Shown here: positions 18,845-28,378 of the stretch, piece by piece
Numbering within the stretch: position 1 is the stretch's first letter
Layout: the number at the start of each line of letters is the position of its first letter
Assembly: GCF_002243645.1 (NCBI RefSeq)
Contig: NZ_CP017704.1
Coordinates: 5,288,001-5,352,000 of the forward strand
Reading direction: 5' to 3'
Length of the DNA: 64,000 nt
Origin: Peribacillus simplex NBRC 15720 = DSM 1321
GTDB lineage: Bacteria > Bacillota > Bacilli > Bacillales > DSM-1321
Translations under genes and position numbers: made by a program
The notes under the pieces: generated by a model
The model's input: the letters and a program-made list of their open reading frames with translations, nothing else
Told to the model about the DNA's origin: nothing
The model's database searches: none

Positions 18845-19621
18845 ATGGGGAAAGTATATCTAGTAGGAGCCGGTCCCGGAGATCCAGATTTAATTACATT
18901 AAAAGGATTAAAATGCATTCAAGAAGCTGATGTCATTTTATATGATCGACTTGTCAATAAAGAACTTTTGAATCATGCAAAAGACGGTGTAGAGCTGATT
19001 AATTGCGGTAAACTGCCGGATTATCATTTATTGCAGCAGGATACCATCAATCGGTTCCTGGTCAAATATGCAAAAAAGGGAAAAATAGTCACCCGTTTGA
19101 AAGGCGGCGATCCATTCGTCTTTGGGCGAGGCGGGGAGGAAGCGGAAGCCCTTGCCAAAAGTGGTGTGAGCTTTGAAATCGTTCCAGGAATTACGGCTGG
19201 AATCGCCGCTACAGCTTATGCGGGAATTCCAGTTACACATAGGGACCACGCTTCTTCTTTTGCAATTGTTACCGGTCATCGGAAAAAGGATGAAGAGGAT
19301 AATATCAAGTGGGAATCCCTTGCAAAAGGAATCGATACATTAGCCATTTACATGGGTGTTAAAAATCTGCCATATATTCAAGGAAAACTTTTGGAGCATG
19401 GAAAAAGTCCAGAGACTCCTGTAGCCCTTATTCATTGGGGGACATTAAAAACGCAAAAAACAGCTGTCAGTACTTTGGCTAATGTAGTGGAAACCGCCAA
19501 TAACGAACAGATTTCGAATCCTTGCATGATAGTCGTGGGCGATGTCGTTAATTTACGAGAAAAAATCAAATGGTTTGAAGGAAAACAAACCGAAAATTTG
19601 TTGGCTAATGAGGCCTTTTAA
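18845..19621 (+). CDS. sumT: Uroporphyrinogen-III C-methyltransferase
   Basis: A 258-residue SAM-dependent methylase that converts uroporphyrinogen III to precorrin-2, the first step towards siroheme. Typical motifs are VGAGPGDPDLITLKG (near the N-terminus), GGDPFVFGRGGEEA, and VPGITAGIAATAYAGIPVTHR. It is monofunctional, unlike enterobacterial CysG. Its stop TAA shares a base with the sirB ATG, indicating coupling. It supplies the cofactor for the reductase two genes upstream. Confidence 0.96.
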   Translation: MGKVYLVGAGPGDPDLITLKGLKCIQEADVILYDRLVNKELLNHAKDGVELINCGKLPDYHLLQQDTINRFLVKYAKKGKIVTRLKGGDPFVFGRGGEEAEALAKSGVSFEIVPGITAGIAATAYAGIPVTHRDHASSFAIVTGHRKKDEEDNIKWESLAKGIDTLAIYMGVKNLPYIQGKLLEHGKSPETPVALIHWGTLKTQKTAVSTLANVVETANNEQISNPCMIVVGDVVNLREKIKWFEGKQTENLLANEAF

Positions 19622-20382
19622 TGGAAGCCATTTTATATATTTGCCATGGCAGCCGTGTTAAAGAAGCTTCAGCCCAAGCCATTGATTTTATTAAAGTTTG
19701 TATGCAAGCACAGCAAAATTCCATTCAGGAGTATTGCTTCTTAGAATTGGAAACTCCTACGATAGAAGAGGCCTACGAACGATGCGTACAAAAAGGTGCG
19801 ACGAGAATCATTGCCATTCCAGTTCTTTTGCTAACAGCTGTACATGCAAAACATGATATTCCAGTCATATTGAACAAAATGAAAGAACGGTACCCTGCCG
19901 TTGACTTGAAATACGGAAGGCCGATTGGTGTCAGTGATAAAATGGTTGACATTTTAGTGGAACGGTTGGAGGAAACAAATGTAAGGGTTACGGAAGATTC
20001 CTTGGTTTTATTGGTTGGAAGGGGCAGCAGTGATCCCGACGTGAAAAGGGATTTGTCTCGACTGGCCGATTTGCTAAGGAACAGGTTTCCAAAAATCCGT
20101 GTGCAAGAGTGTTATTTGACAGCTGCCACACCAAGCTTTGGAGAAGCATTGGAATTCGCAGAGGAATCTCGACCAAACCAAGTATTTATTATTCCTTACC
20201 TATTGTTTACCGGTCTCTTAATGCAGTCCATCGAAAATGGTATAAAAAAGATTCAAAAAAAGGGTAAGCAGAAATTCATACTTTGCCGATATCTAGGTTA
20301 TCACCCAAAGATTGAACAAGCAATATCGGAACGAATTCATGAAGTGAGTGGGGAGGGAGCTTATGTATCCAATTACGCTTAA
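19621..20382 (+). CDS. sirB: Sirohydrochlorin ferrochelatase SirB
   Basis: A 253-residue CbiX/SirB-type chelatase inserting iron into sirohydrochlorin. The metal-binding HGSR lies at 9-12. Two CbiX-like halves are visible: residues about 1-120, and a second half starting VLLVGRGSSDP in which the His is replaced by Arg. It overlaps sumT by one base and sirC by 20 bases, so the three siroheme enzymes are tightly coupled. Confidence 0.94.
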   Translation: MEAILYICHGSRVKEASAQAIDFIKVCMQAQQNSIQEYCFLELETPTIEEAYERCVQKGATRIIAIPVLLLTAVHAKHDIPVILNKMKERYPAVDLKYGRPIGVSDKMVDILVERLEETNVRVTEDSLVLLVGRGSSDPDVKRDLSRLADLLRNRFPKIRVQECYLTAATPSFGEALEFAEESRPNQVFIIPYLLFTGLLMQSIENGIKKIQKKGKQKFILCRYLGYHPKIEQAISERIHEVSGEGAYVSNYA

Positions 20383-20995
20383 TATTGAGAACAGAAAGTG
20401 TATAATTATCGGCGGTGGTAAAATAGGTTACTTTAAAGCTGGCCCCTTATTGGAAGCTGGTGCCGAAGTGACCGTCGTAAGCCCCGAGATTTGCACAGGT
20501 TTTCAACTGTTGGAGAAAGAAGGTAAGATTCGAGTTTTACTTAAAGAAGTGGAAGAAACTGACTATAAAGATGCGTTTTTAATCATCGTTGCAACAAATT
20601 CGACTGAAGTTAATGAACGAGTGTACGAGAATGCATCCAAAAGTCAGTTGGTGAACGTTATTAGTAATCATGAGTTGGGTAATTTTCATATTCCGGCCAC
20701 ATTGAATAGAGGCATGCTTTCCATAAGTGTTTCTACCAATGGAGCAAGCCCAACACTCGCAAAAAAAATTCGGAATGACCTAGGTAAAGTATATGATGAA
20801 TCATATGAAGAATATCTTGAATTCCTTTTTGAAGCAAGGATGATAATAAAAAATGGTTCATTTTCAAAAGAGGAAAAATCTAAGTTACTGAAAGATTCAA
20901 TAGAGGATATTTATAAATATTCCTTAAAAGAAAGATATCGTTTTTTAGCTAGGCTTTTACCAGTAGAAGCCGAAGAAAATATATCATTGGGCTGA
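20363..20995 (+). CDS. sirC: Precorrin-2 dehydrogenase / siroheme synthase N-terminal type SirC
   Basis: A 210-residue NAD-dependent dehydrogenase oxidising precorrin-2 to sirohydrochlorin. The nucleotide fold GGGKIGYFKAGPLLEAGAEVTVVSP is near the N-terminus, and the ATNSTEVNERV and FHIPATLNRG...ISVSTNGASP segments match the family. ATG 20363 is preferred over an earlier in-frame start at 20348 because GGGGAGGGA directly precedes it. It ends the sulfur operon before a strong terminator. Confidence 0.94.
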   Translation: MYPITLNIENRKCIIIGGGKIGYFKAGPLLEAGAEVTVVSPEICTGFQLLEKEGKIRVLLKEVEETDYKDAFLIIVATNSTEVNERVYENASKSQLVNVISNHELGNFHIPATLNRGMLSISVSTNGASPTLAKKIRNDLGKVYDESYEEYLEFLFEARMIIKNGSFSKEEKSKLLKDSIEDIYKYSLKERYRFLARLLPVEAEENISLG

Positions 20996-21009
20996 TCAGA
21001 AAAACTGAA

Positions 21010-21055
21010 GGCACCTAACCAACATGTCATTTCATTTTGGTTAGGTGCCTCTTTG
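21010..21055 (+). terminator. Terminator of the sulfur/siroheme operon
   Basis: A 12-bp perfect stem GGCACCTAACCA / TGGTTAGGTGCC followed by TCTTTGTG. Confidence 0.85.
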
Positions 21056-21148
21056 TGTCTTATGGAAATCTAAATGATTTATACAGGCAAACGGTACCAT
21101 AGGGTCGATGTTATATAGGTTCTATTTTAGTGAAAAAAGGGGAATGTC

Positions 21149-22048
21149 ATGAAAAAGTTAATCGTTTTGGCCTTTATCGGGTTTTTAGCCCAATTAATCG
21201 ATGGTTCGCTTGGAATGGGGTATGGAGTGAGTTCCACGTCCTTATTGTTGACATTCGGGATTGCCCCTGCAGTAGCATCAGCATCCGTTCATTTATCTGA
21301 AGTAGTGACCACAGCAGTATCCGGAGCTTCACATATAAAGTTTGGGAACGTGGATAAAAATATGGTCTATCGCTTGATCATTCCAGGTTCAGTTGGTGCA
21401 TTTGTAGGTGCATGTTTCCTGAGTAACCTGCCAGCAGAATTAGCTAAACCGTATATTGCCATATTTTTATTTGGCCTTGGTGTATACGTTTTATTCCGTT
21501 TTTTATTTATTTTTAAACCGTCAAAGGAAAATGAAACCGTAAAGCCATTGACCGCAAAACAATCCATTCCGTTAGGTCTTTTTGCAGGATTTTGTGATGC
21601 AACAGGCGGAGGCGGTTGGGGACCGATTGCTACGCCTATTTTATTGTCAAAAAAAGGAATGACGGCGAGAAAAGCCGTAGGGACTGTAGATACGAGTGAA
21701 TTTGCCATTGCTTTCTTCGGTAGTCTAGGCTTTATCATTTCACTTGGATGGGAAGCTGTTAATTGGCTATGGGTCGTAGCGTTGATAATTGGTGGAGTGG
21801 TTGCCGCGCCAATTGCAGCCTGGCTTGTCAGGATGCTTCCTGCTCAATTAATGGGTGTTTTAGTGGGTGGTTTCATTATCTTAATCAATGTAAGAACATT
21901 ATTAGTTACATGGATTCCAATTGAAGCCCATATATATATCTATACAGGCATCGTGATTATATGGCTTTCTGGAATTCTTCTTACCATCAATAAGATGTCC
22001 AATGCAAGAAAACATGATCATATCGAACAACGGCAGAATGTTTCCTGA
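21149..22048 (+). CDS. TSUP (TauE/SafE) family membrane transporter
   Basis: A 299-residue integral membrane protein with about eight hydrophobic segments. It has the TSUP pattern DGSLGMGYG near the N-terminus and a mirrored CDATGGGGWGPI in the second half, reflecting the internal duplication of this family. Members export sulfite or sulfonates or take up sulfur anions. It has its own ribosome site and lies after the operon terminator. The proximity to sulfite-producing enzymes makes sulfite/sulfur-anion transport likely, but direction and substrate are inferred. Confidence 0.9.
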   Translation: MKKLIVLAFIGFLAQLIDGSLGMGYGVSSTSLLLTFGIAPAVASASVHLSEVVTTAVSGASHIKFGNVDKNMVYRLIIPGSVGAFVGACFLSNLPAELAKPYIAIFLFGLGVYVLFRFLFIFKPSKENETVKPLTAKQSIPLGLFAGFCDATGGGGWGPIATPILLSKKGMTARKAVGTVDTSEFAIAFFGSLGFIISLGWEAVNWLWVVALIIGGVVAAPIAAWLVRMLPAQLMGVLVGGFIILINVRTLLVTWIPIEAHIYIYTGIVIIWLSGILLTINKMSNARKHDHIEQRQNVS

Positions 22049-22107
22049 TTCGCGAGTTTGAAAGAAGCGAATTTATACAAAAGCATATTCTGATACGTAA
22101 CATAAAA

Positions 22108-22135
22108 ACTCGTAGGTACATAAATACCTACGAGT
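22108..22135 (-). terminator. Hairpin, terminator for leftward transcription
   Basis: A perfect 11-bp stem ACTCGTAGGTA / TACCTACGAGT. The T-tract (TTTT on the minus strand, seen as AAAA before the hairpin) faces leftward; on the plus strand only AAACT follows. It may serve both directions. Confidence 0.6.
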
Positions 22136-22361
22136 AAACTCATTTGCCAAATGGGATTCCGCCTTTAAAGTTGTTTCGGTTGTAATAAAGGTTCTTGACC
22201 CTATTTAATAGATTCATTTATTTTTTGACCCGTTTTTTAGCACTCTTAATAATCGAGAGACTTATGCCTCCAATATCTATGTAGTTTATTCTCCTAACAA
22301 AGAATCAATAGTAGCCCCTATAATAAAGTCAACCATCGTGAGAGATTTGAATAATATTAGA

Positions 22362-22403
22362 ACAGCAGCAGAACCATTAATATATGGCCTGCTGCTGTTC
22401 AAA
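22362..22403. terminator. Inverted repeat at the end of the decayed glycosyltransferase
   Basis: ACAGCAGCAG and CTGCTGCTGT arms enclose about 20 bases. It lies just beyond the 3' end of the minus-strand glycosyltransferase remnant, consistent with its former terminator. The T-run is weak. Confidence 0.45.
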
Positions 22404-22428
22404 TGATTGAATTGTACTTTCATATAAT

Positions 22429-23010
22429 TCAATAAGCTTGTAATATATATTTTTTACTATCGAATTTAAATCCCTGCCTGTTTGAACACCGGCATTTGAT
22501 TGATGGAGACTTATTCACCGTCAAATATACGAGATTTCCACAAGAAATAACGGGTCTTTCGCACGCTATTGCTTCCAAAGCAACCCTGCTCGTACCAACA
22601 ACATGGTTTCCAAGCGCACTTGCACATCCTTTTTTTTCAGTGAAATGAATGAACTCTTCCTTACATGAAAATTGGATGCTCGCATCCACATTATAAATGT
22701 CCTTTAGCTGACTGCCGTTTCCGACGATAATTACATGAATTGGGGATATCCTTTGATTTTAAATCCCAGCAAGCTTAGATTAAAAGCATGCAGATTTTTG
22801 CTTTATGCCGGTTTATCCTGCTGCAGTTAAGAATTATCTTTAGCATTCAGAGAAATATTCATTTTTTTCTTTTTTCCAATAAAGGGGAAAAATCAATTGT
22901 ATCAATTTCATTTGTATTTATTGAAATATTCTTAAATGGCTGAATATGTTTTTTTACGTGTTCACTATCTGCAACCACGGCATCTGTAAACTATAACAAA
23001 CTTTTATATC
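22429..23010 (-). pseudogene. Decayed GT4-type glycosyltransferase
   Basis: Minus-strand fragments line up in the order of a GT4 glycosyltransferase. TDAVVADSEHVKKHIQPF comes first, near 22890-22995. A linker KIKGYPQF and VIIVGNGSQLKDIYNVDAS follow near 22690-22770. The donor-site motif GTSRVALEAIACERPVIS lies near 22545-22600. Frame changes and stops separate them, so no protein is made. The rest of the 22.05-23.24 kb gap shows only short broken frames, one reading IIGATIDSLLGE around 22300-22345 on the minus strand, which I cannot name. Confidence 0.75.
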
Positions 23011-23240
23011 CGATTTATGGAAGTAGAAGAGTGAAGACGAACGGAATGTTTTAGGAGTAATAGGTCGTCAATTATTCCATTAGTCAGGTTATCACTATAT
23101 TATGAAGCTATTATCCTTAATTCTAATTAAAGCGTTTTTTAGTTTTTGAATATAAGTTTGTGAAAATGGCGGGAAAGGTAGTTAAATATTTTTCAGTTTT
23201 GTACAATGATTAAATAGCAAATATGAAAAGGAGTTTTAAA

Positions 23241-23759
23241 ATGGAAGGCATCTCTGATCATTTAAAGGGAAATTTGGATATTTTGTTCGTAGGTTTCAAT
23301 CCAAGCATTCGTTCAGGCGAGACTGGCCATCATTATGCCAATCCAAACAATCGCTTTTGGAAAATCCTTTTCAAGTCCGGACTGACACCAAGGAAATATG
23401 ACCCAACTGAAGACTCATCATTACTGGATTTAGGTTATGGTTTTACCAATATCGTCTCCAGGCCTACAAAAGGTGCGGACGAAATCACAAAAGAAGAGTA
23501 CATAAAAGGAAGGAAGCAATTAAAAAGGAAAATTGAAAAGTATAAACCTAAACTTGTTTGTTTTGTAGGCAAGGGAGTTTATCAGGAATATCGTCAATTA
23601 CGAAAAATCTCTTGGGGGTTGCAAAAAGATCCTTCATCGAATAAGACCCTGGAATTCGTTGCCCCTTCTTCCAGCGGTTTAGTTAGAATGCCGATAGAAG
23701 AGATCATCGAAATATATAGTGAGTTGCCAATTCTGCTTGGCAAGCTGGAAAACAAATGA
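23241..23759 (+). CDS. mug: G:T/U mismatch-specific DNA glycosylase
   Basis: A 172-residue uracil-DNA-glycosylase superfamily enzyme that excises U or T opposite G. The active loop VGFNPSIRSGETGHHYANPNNRFW matches MUG/TDG (GFNPS...NPNNRFW). The C-terminal PSSSGL contributes the intercalation loop. The start at 23241 follows AAAAGGAG; an earlier ATG at 23223 lies upstream of that site. It is a single gene ahead of azlCD. Confidence 0.93.
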   Translation: MEGISDHLKGNLDILFVGFNPSIRSGETGHHYANPNNRFWKILFKSGLTPRKYDPTEDSSLLDLGYGFTNIVSRPTKGADEITKEEYIKGRKQLKRKIEKYKPKLVCFVGKGVYQEYRQLRKISWGLQKDPSSNKTLEFVAPSSSGLVRMPIEEIIEIYSELPILLGKLENK

Positions 23760-23789
23760 AGGAACTTATTAAAACAAGGGTGGAATTAT

Positions 23790-24530
23790 ATGAGTCAGGG
23801 TAGTGCTGAATGGAAAAGCAATGGCCTTTCCGAGGTCAATGATGGGGAAGGCTTTTGGCAAGGAGTAAAGGATTGTATACCCACTTTATTGGGGTACCTA
23901 AGTATCGGTTTTGCTGCAGGGGTCGTAGAAAAAACGTCAGGATTAAGTATGATTGAAGTGGCACTTATGTCGCTTTTACTCTATGCAGGGTCTGGACAAT
24001 TCATAGCGGCAGGGATGATAGCTGCAAGTCATCCAGTATCGGCCATAATTTTTACGATTTTTTTTGTTAATAGTCGTCATCTATTACTTAGTGCTGCATT
24101 GGCACCGTATTTCAGGCAGCAAAGTTTGAAACAAAACCTGATAACTGGAGCCTTATTAACTGATGAAACGTTTGGAGTGGCCGTCACAACTGCACAGACT
24201 AGAAAACAACTTGATTTTAAATGGATGCTTGGTCTGAATCTTGCAGCCTATTTAAATTGGTTCATTGCAAATATGGCCGGCGGTTTCTTTGGCCAATGGA
24301 TTCCAAATCCCGAAAAATATGGGATGGACTTCGCCCTGCCAGCCATGTTTATCGGACTTTTAGTTTTGCAAATATTAAGTAAAAAGGACTTTTTCATAGA
24401 TCTTGCAGTCGCTTTTAGCAGCATATTAATCGTTGTAGCAGTAAGTTTCTTCTTTCCAGGCAGTACTGGGGTCATAGTTGCAACGGTTGTAGCTTCAACG
24501 ATAGGAATGGTGATTGGCAGATGGAAATAA
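23790..24530 (+). CDS. azlC: AzlC-type branched-chain amino acid exporter, large subunit
   Basis: This 246-residue membrane protein of the AzlC/YgaZ family forms an export system for branched-chain amino acids or analogues with AzlD. The family signature LLYAGSGQFIAAGM and FFVNSRHLLLSAALAPYF are present, with about six or seven hydrophobic segments. The stop overlaps the azlD start by 10 bases, indicating translational coupling. Unlike B. subtilis, no Lrp-type azlB regulator is adjacent. Confidence 0.92.
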   Translation: MSQGSAEWKSNGLSEVNDGEGFWQGVKDCIPTLLGYLSIGFAAGVVEKTSGLSMIEVALMSLLLYAGSGQFIAAGMIAASHPVSAIIFTIFFVNSRHLLLSAALAPYFRQQSLKQNLITGALLTDETFGVAVTTAQTRKQLDFKWMLGLNLAAYLNWFIANMAGGFFGQWIPNPEKYGMDFALPAMFIGLLVLQILSKKDFFIDLAVAFSSILIVVAVSFFFPGSTGVIVATVVASTIGMVIGRWK

Positions 24531-24847
24531 GCGGATATATCCTTGCTGTCATCCTAGGGACTTCGATTGTAACTTTCATACCTAGAGTCTTCCCTTTGAT
24601 GCTGCTTAGTAAAATGCAGATTCCTGAATGGGGCATAGATTGGCTAAAGCATGTGCCAGTGGCCGTAATGGCGGCGTTGTTGGCTCAAGAACTTCTATTA
24701 TCGGAACAGGTCTTTTCAATTAAGGATAATGCTTTGAATTTGGCAGCAGCTTTACCAGCTTTCCTGGTTGCCATTTTTACGAGGAGTCTGTTGGCGACGG
24801 TTATGATTGGCGTGCTTTCCTTGATGATATTACGATTTTTCTTTTAA
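24521..24847 (+). CDS. azlD: AzlD-family small subunit of amino acid exporter
   Basis: A 108-residue protein with four hydrophobic helices and the AzlD pattern GTSIVTFIPRVFPL...LKHVPVAVMAALLA. It overlaps azlC, its functional partner. A clear terminator follows. Confidence 0.92.
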   Translation: MEISGYILAVILGTSIVTFIPRVFPLMLLSKMQIPEWGIDWLKHVPVAVMAALLAQELLLSEQVFSIKDNALNLAAALPAFLVAIFTRSLLATVMIGVLSLMILRFFF

Positions 24848-24880
24848 TAAGTACTAAACATTTAAATGATAGGCCGATAT

Positions 24881-24917
24881 AACCAGTAATGGATTGCCAT
24901 TACTGGGTTTTTATTTT
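24881..24917 (+). terminator. Terminator after azlCD
   Basis: Arms AACCAGTAATGG / CCATTACTGGGTT, 4-base loop, then TTTTATTTT. The rest of the 330-bp gap to 25177 holds only a cre-like site. Confidence 0.88.
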
Positions 24918-25079
24918 CCCAAGAACATATTTCATAACCGGTAACTTTTTGAGATCGTTCATTTCGATTAGGCAAATGACGCTTTTTAATGAACATTAGA
25001 AGCTTGATTATCAAAAAGGGCAGTGATTACATAAACTAGGGTGAATGTACTTCTGAAAAGTCATTTTGGTTAGCTGAAT

Positions 25080-25093
25080 TGAAAGCGCTTTTA
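25080..25093. promoter_or_regulatory. cre-like catabolite control site
   Basis: TGAAAGCGCTTTTA matches the CcpA cre consensus TGWAANCGNTNWCA at all but one position. It lies 85 bp upstream of the GH15 gene, consistent with carbon catabolite control of starch/glycogen metabolism. Single-site prediction only. Confidence 0.55.
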
Positions 25094-25177
25094 ATTGAAA
25101 ATGAAACAACCAACGTTTAGAAAATGGGAGTCTGTCAACAATGGGAATAAGCAAATTACTATGGAGGTGTTTAATTA

Positions 25178-26191
25178 ATGAAGATAAATGGTGCCCTAGA
25201 GGTTCTTGATCGCATGCGGCTTCCTAATGGCGCGTATACTGCAAGCGTTTCCGATGATTATAATTATGTTTGGATAAGGGATGTCGTTTATACAGTAATG
25301 CCTTTTATAAATGATTCATCCAATCGTTACGAGAAAGCATATCATGCTTTATTCGACTTATTTCAATCCTATGAGTGGAAGATAGATATTCATACGGAAC
25401 AGAAACCCCAGTTTCTATTTGAACATATCCATGCACGGTATTCCACTGAACTTAAAGAACTGCCCGATGAGTGGGGGCATGCCCAAAATGATGCGATAGG
25501 TGCCTTTTTATGGGGTGTCGGTGAAGGGTATAGGCATGGTAAAAAGGTGATAAGAAATCAACGTGATTTACAAATCGTTCAAAAGTTGGTCAATTACTTG
25601 GAATGCTTGCAATATTGGCAGTCGGAAGATAACGGGATGTGGGAAGAAAATATAGAAATCCACGCTTCAAGCATAGGTGCATGTGTTGCTGGTTTGAATT
25701 CAGTCAAAATGCTGGTCCACGTCAAGGAGGAACTGATTAAAAAGGGAGAAGAAACACTTCGTTTCCTGCTTCCAAGGGAAAGTTATTCAAAAGAGACGGA
25801 TTTAGCCCTTTTATCCTTAATTTATCCTTATAGGCTGGTAGACCGTGAAATAGCACTTAAAATATTGAAGTATGTCACAGAGCGCCTAGAAAGAACAAAA
25901 GGTTGTATTAGATATGAAAAGGACCTTTATTATAATGACGGTCAAGAAGCGGAATGGTGTTTCGGGCTTCCGTGGTTGGGCTTATGCTACCTTGAACTTG
26001 GCATGATGAACAAAGTGAAGGAATATATAGATAAAACGAAAATGATCATTCCGGAAAATTGGGAAGTTCCTGAATTATATATAGGAGGCAGTAATGTTCC
26101 AAACAGGAATACTCCTTTGGCATGGTCAGTCTCATTATCGTATTTATTCTTGACGAAGACTCAGATGATTCGAACTGAACAAATAACATGA
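25178..26191 (+). CDS. GH15-family glucoamylase-like glycoside hydrolase
   Basis: This 337-residue (alpha/alpha)6-barrel protein has no signal peptide, hence is likely cytoplasmic. Family marks are YNYVWIRDVVYT, NGMWEENIEIHASSIG (general acid region WEE) and PELYIGGSNVPNRNTPLAWSVS near the C-terminus. It is much shorter than typical glucoamylases (about 600+) and consists of the catalytic barrel alone. It sits immediately upstream of glgBCDA and has GGAGG before ATG 25178. It may degrade intracellular alpha-glucan, a role normally filled by GlgP, which is absent here. The exact specificity is an inference. Confidence 0.82.
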   Translation: MKINGALEVLDRMRLPNGAYTASVSDDYNYVWIRDVVYTVMPFINDSSNRYEKAYHALFDLFQSYEWKIDIHTEQKPQFLFEHIHARYSTELKELPDEWGHAQNDAIGAFLWGVGEGYRHGKKVIRNQRDLQIVQKLVNYLECLQYWQSEDNGMWEENIEIHASSIGACVAGLNSVKMLVHVKEELIKKGEETLRFLLPRESYSKETDLALLSLIYPYRLVDREIALKILKYVTERLERTKGCIRYEKDLYYNDGQEAEWCFGLPWLGLCYLELGMMNKVKEYIDKTKMIIPENWEVPELYIGGSNVPNRNTPLAWSVSLSYLFLTKTQMIRTEQIT

Positions 26192-26212
26192 AGAATTCAT
26201 ACATGATAACAT

Positions 26213-26247
26213 AAAGCTCTTCCCAAAAAATGGGGAGAGCTTTTATT
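26213..26247 (+). terminator. Terminator after the GH15 gene
   Basis: AAAGCTCTTCCC / GGGGAGAGCTTT stem, 7-base loop, then TATTGG after TTTT. It separates the GH15 gene from the glg operon. Confidence 0.8.
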
Positions 26248-26437
26248 GGAATAATAATATTTTTACAATTAATGGCTATTTTCCGCAAAAAAATGTTTTA
26301 ATTTTCAAAAAAACGGGCATTTATTACAATATATTCACCTCCATTTGAAGGATTAATGTCATTTTTACCGAATATATATAATAACTGGGGAAGGATGGGT
26401 AAAATACTATCGAGTTAATACTGATGGAGGGGTTTTA

Positions 26438-28378
26438 TTGAGTACAATTATTGACCAGCTGCAAGAGAATTATCCAAGCGATTTCGATTTGTATTTGTTT
26501 CATGAAGGCACCCTTTATGAAAGCTATAAAATGCTTGGGGCACACATTGTAACATCATTAGGTATTGAAGGAGTACGCTTCACCGTTTGGGCCCCCCATG
26601 CCAAGCAAGTTTCAGTTGTCGGTAATTTTAATAATTGGGACGGAAAAGATCATGCGATGAAACGGATCGAGCGTTCAGGTATCTGGGTGTTGTTCGTACC
26701 AGGACTACAAGAAGGGGAACTCTATAAATACGAAATACATACACCTGGAAATAAACGTATCCTAAAAGCCGATCCATATGCCTTTTATTCGGAAGTCAGA
26801 CCAAATACAGCCTCGGTCATTAAAAGGCTGGATAATTTTGAATGGCAAGATTCGAAGTGGATAGCCGATAGGAAAAAGGAAAATATTTATCATAAGCCCA
26901 TGTCCATTTATGAAGTGCACCCAGGAACATGGAAACAGAAAGAAGATGGCGAATTTTATTCGTACCGTGAATTGGCTGATAGATTAGTTGATTATGTGAT
27001 TGATAATAGTTTTACACATATTGAAATCATGGCCATAATGGAACATCCATTTGATAAATCGTGGGGATACCAGGTCACGGGCTATTATTCCGTAACCAGC
27101 CGTTACGGTTCACCGGAAGATTTTAAATATCTAATTAACCTTTGCCACCAAAAGGGCATAGGAGTAATCCTTGACTGGGTTCCCGCCCATTTTTGTAAAG
27201 ATGCGCATGGACTTTCCCGTTTCGATGGCACGCCTCTCTATGAACCAATTGATCATACTAGAGCAGATCGCCCGTTATGGGGGACATACAATTTTGATTT
27301 TACCAAACCGGAAGTAGTCAGTTTCCTTATATCAAATGTAATGTTTTGGATGGATGTATACCATATTGATGGGGTCCGTGTCGATGCTGTTTCGTCAATG
27401 GTTTATTTAAATCATGATAATCCATTGCCAGTCAAGCTGAAAAACCAGTTTGGCGGTGAGGAAAACCTGGAAGCCATACAATTTTTGCAAAAGCTTAACG
27501 AAGTGGTTTTCAAGAAATATCCCAATGCATTAATGATGGCTGAAGAAGCAACAGATCGGCCACTTATAACTTCTCCTACCGATGTAGGAGGCCTAGGCTT
27601 TAATTACAAATGGAATATGGGATGGACTAACGATATTCTTCGTTATATGAAACTTGAAACGGATGAAAGGCCATATCATCATAGCCTCTTAACCTTTTCA
27701 TTTTTCTATGCTTTTTCAGAAAATTTTGTCTTGCCCTTTTCACATGATGAAGTGGTTCATGGCAAGAAGTCATTATTGAATAAGATGCCTGGTGACTATT
27801 GGCAGAAATTCGCAAATTTACGATTACTCCTTGGGTATTACATGACTCATCCTGGAAAGAAGCTTCTATTTATGGGCTGTGAATTTGGCCAGTTCATAGA
27901 ATGGAAAGATGAGGAACAATTGGATTGGCTGCTTTTGGAATATGAATCCCACGAAAAGCAGGCATATTACTTCCGTACCCTCCAGGATTTTTATAGGCAA
28001 ACTTCCTCCCTTTGGAGACTGGATCATGTCCAGGAGGGATTTGAATGGATAGATCCGAACAATAGTAAACAGAGTATCATTACCTTTATGAGAAAAGGTA
28101 AACGCAAAGGCGATTATTGCATTGTTGTCTGTAATTTTTCTGCGCAGGCTCATGCTCAATATCAAATAGGTGTACCATCCCAAGGTAAATATATAGAGGT
28201 CTTCAGCAGTGATTCAGCAGCTTTCGGAGGATCGGGTCAGATCAATGAAGAACCCATTAATGTCAAAAAGGATCCATACCATAATCAACCATTCAGCATG
28301 GAAATAACTGTACCTCCATTAGGCATTTCTATTTTTATGAAGCAAACAAAAAAAAGACGGGGGAGAGTGAACGAATAA
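26438..28378 (+). CDS. glgB: 1,4-alpha-glucan branching enzyme
   Basis: A 646-residue GH13 enzyme introducing alpha-1,6 branches into glycogen. An N-terminal CBM48 domain (residues about 35-135: [20 protein letters not shown]) precedes the barrel. The nucleophile Asp316 is in [11 protein letters not shown], the acid/base Glu369 in MAEEATDRP, and [10 protein letters not shown] is intact. TTG 26438 follows GGAGGGG. Its stop overlaps the glgC start (TAATG). It is the first gene of glgB-C-D-A. Confidence 0.97.
   Translation: MSTIIDQLQENYPSDFDLYLFHEGTLYESYKMLGAHIVTSLGIEGVRFTVWAPHAKQVSVVGNFNNWDGKDHAMKRIERSGIWVLFVPGLQEGELYKYEIHTPGNKRILKADPYAFYSEVRPNTASVIKRLDNFEWQDSKWIADRKKENIYHKPMSIYEVHPGTWKQKEDGEFYSYRELADRLVDYVIDNSFTHIEIMAIMEHPFDKSWGYQVTGYYSVTSRYGSPEDFKYLINLCHQKGIGVILDWVPAHFCKDAHGLSRFDGTPLYEPIDHTRADRPLWGTYNFDFTKPEVVSFLISNVMFWMDVYHIDGVRVDAVSSMVYLNHDNPLPVKLKNQFGGEENLEAIQFLQKLNEVVFKKYPNALMMAEEATDRPLITSPTDVGGLGFNYKWNMGWTNDILRYMKLETDERPYHHSLLTFSFFYAFSENFVLPFSHDEVVHGKKSLLNKMPGDYWQKFANLRLLLGYYMTHPGKKLLFMGCEFGQFIEWKDEEQLDWLLLEYESHEKQAYYFRTLQDFYRQTSSLWRLDHVQEGFEWIDPNNSKQSIITFMRKGKRKGDYCIVVCNFSAQAHAQYQIGVPSQGKYIEVFSSDSAAFGGSGQINEEPINVKKDPYHNQPFSMEITVPPLGISIFMKQTKKRRGRVNE

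Noticed and set aside
22429..22689. Intact 86-residue gene
   Set aside because: The frame is only the C-terminal part of a glycosyltransferase whose upstream portions are visible in other frames; the GTG start is internal.
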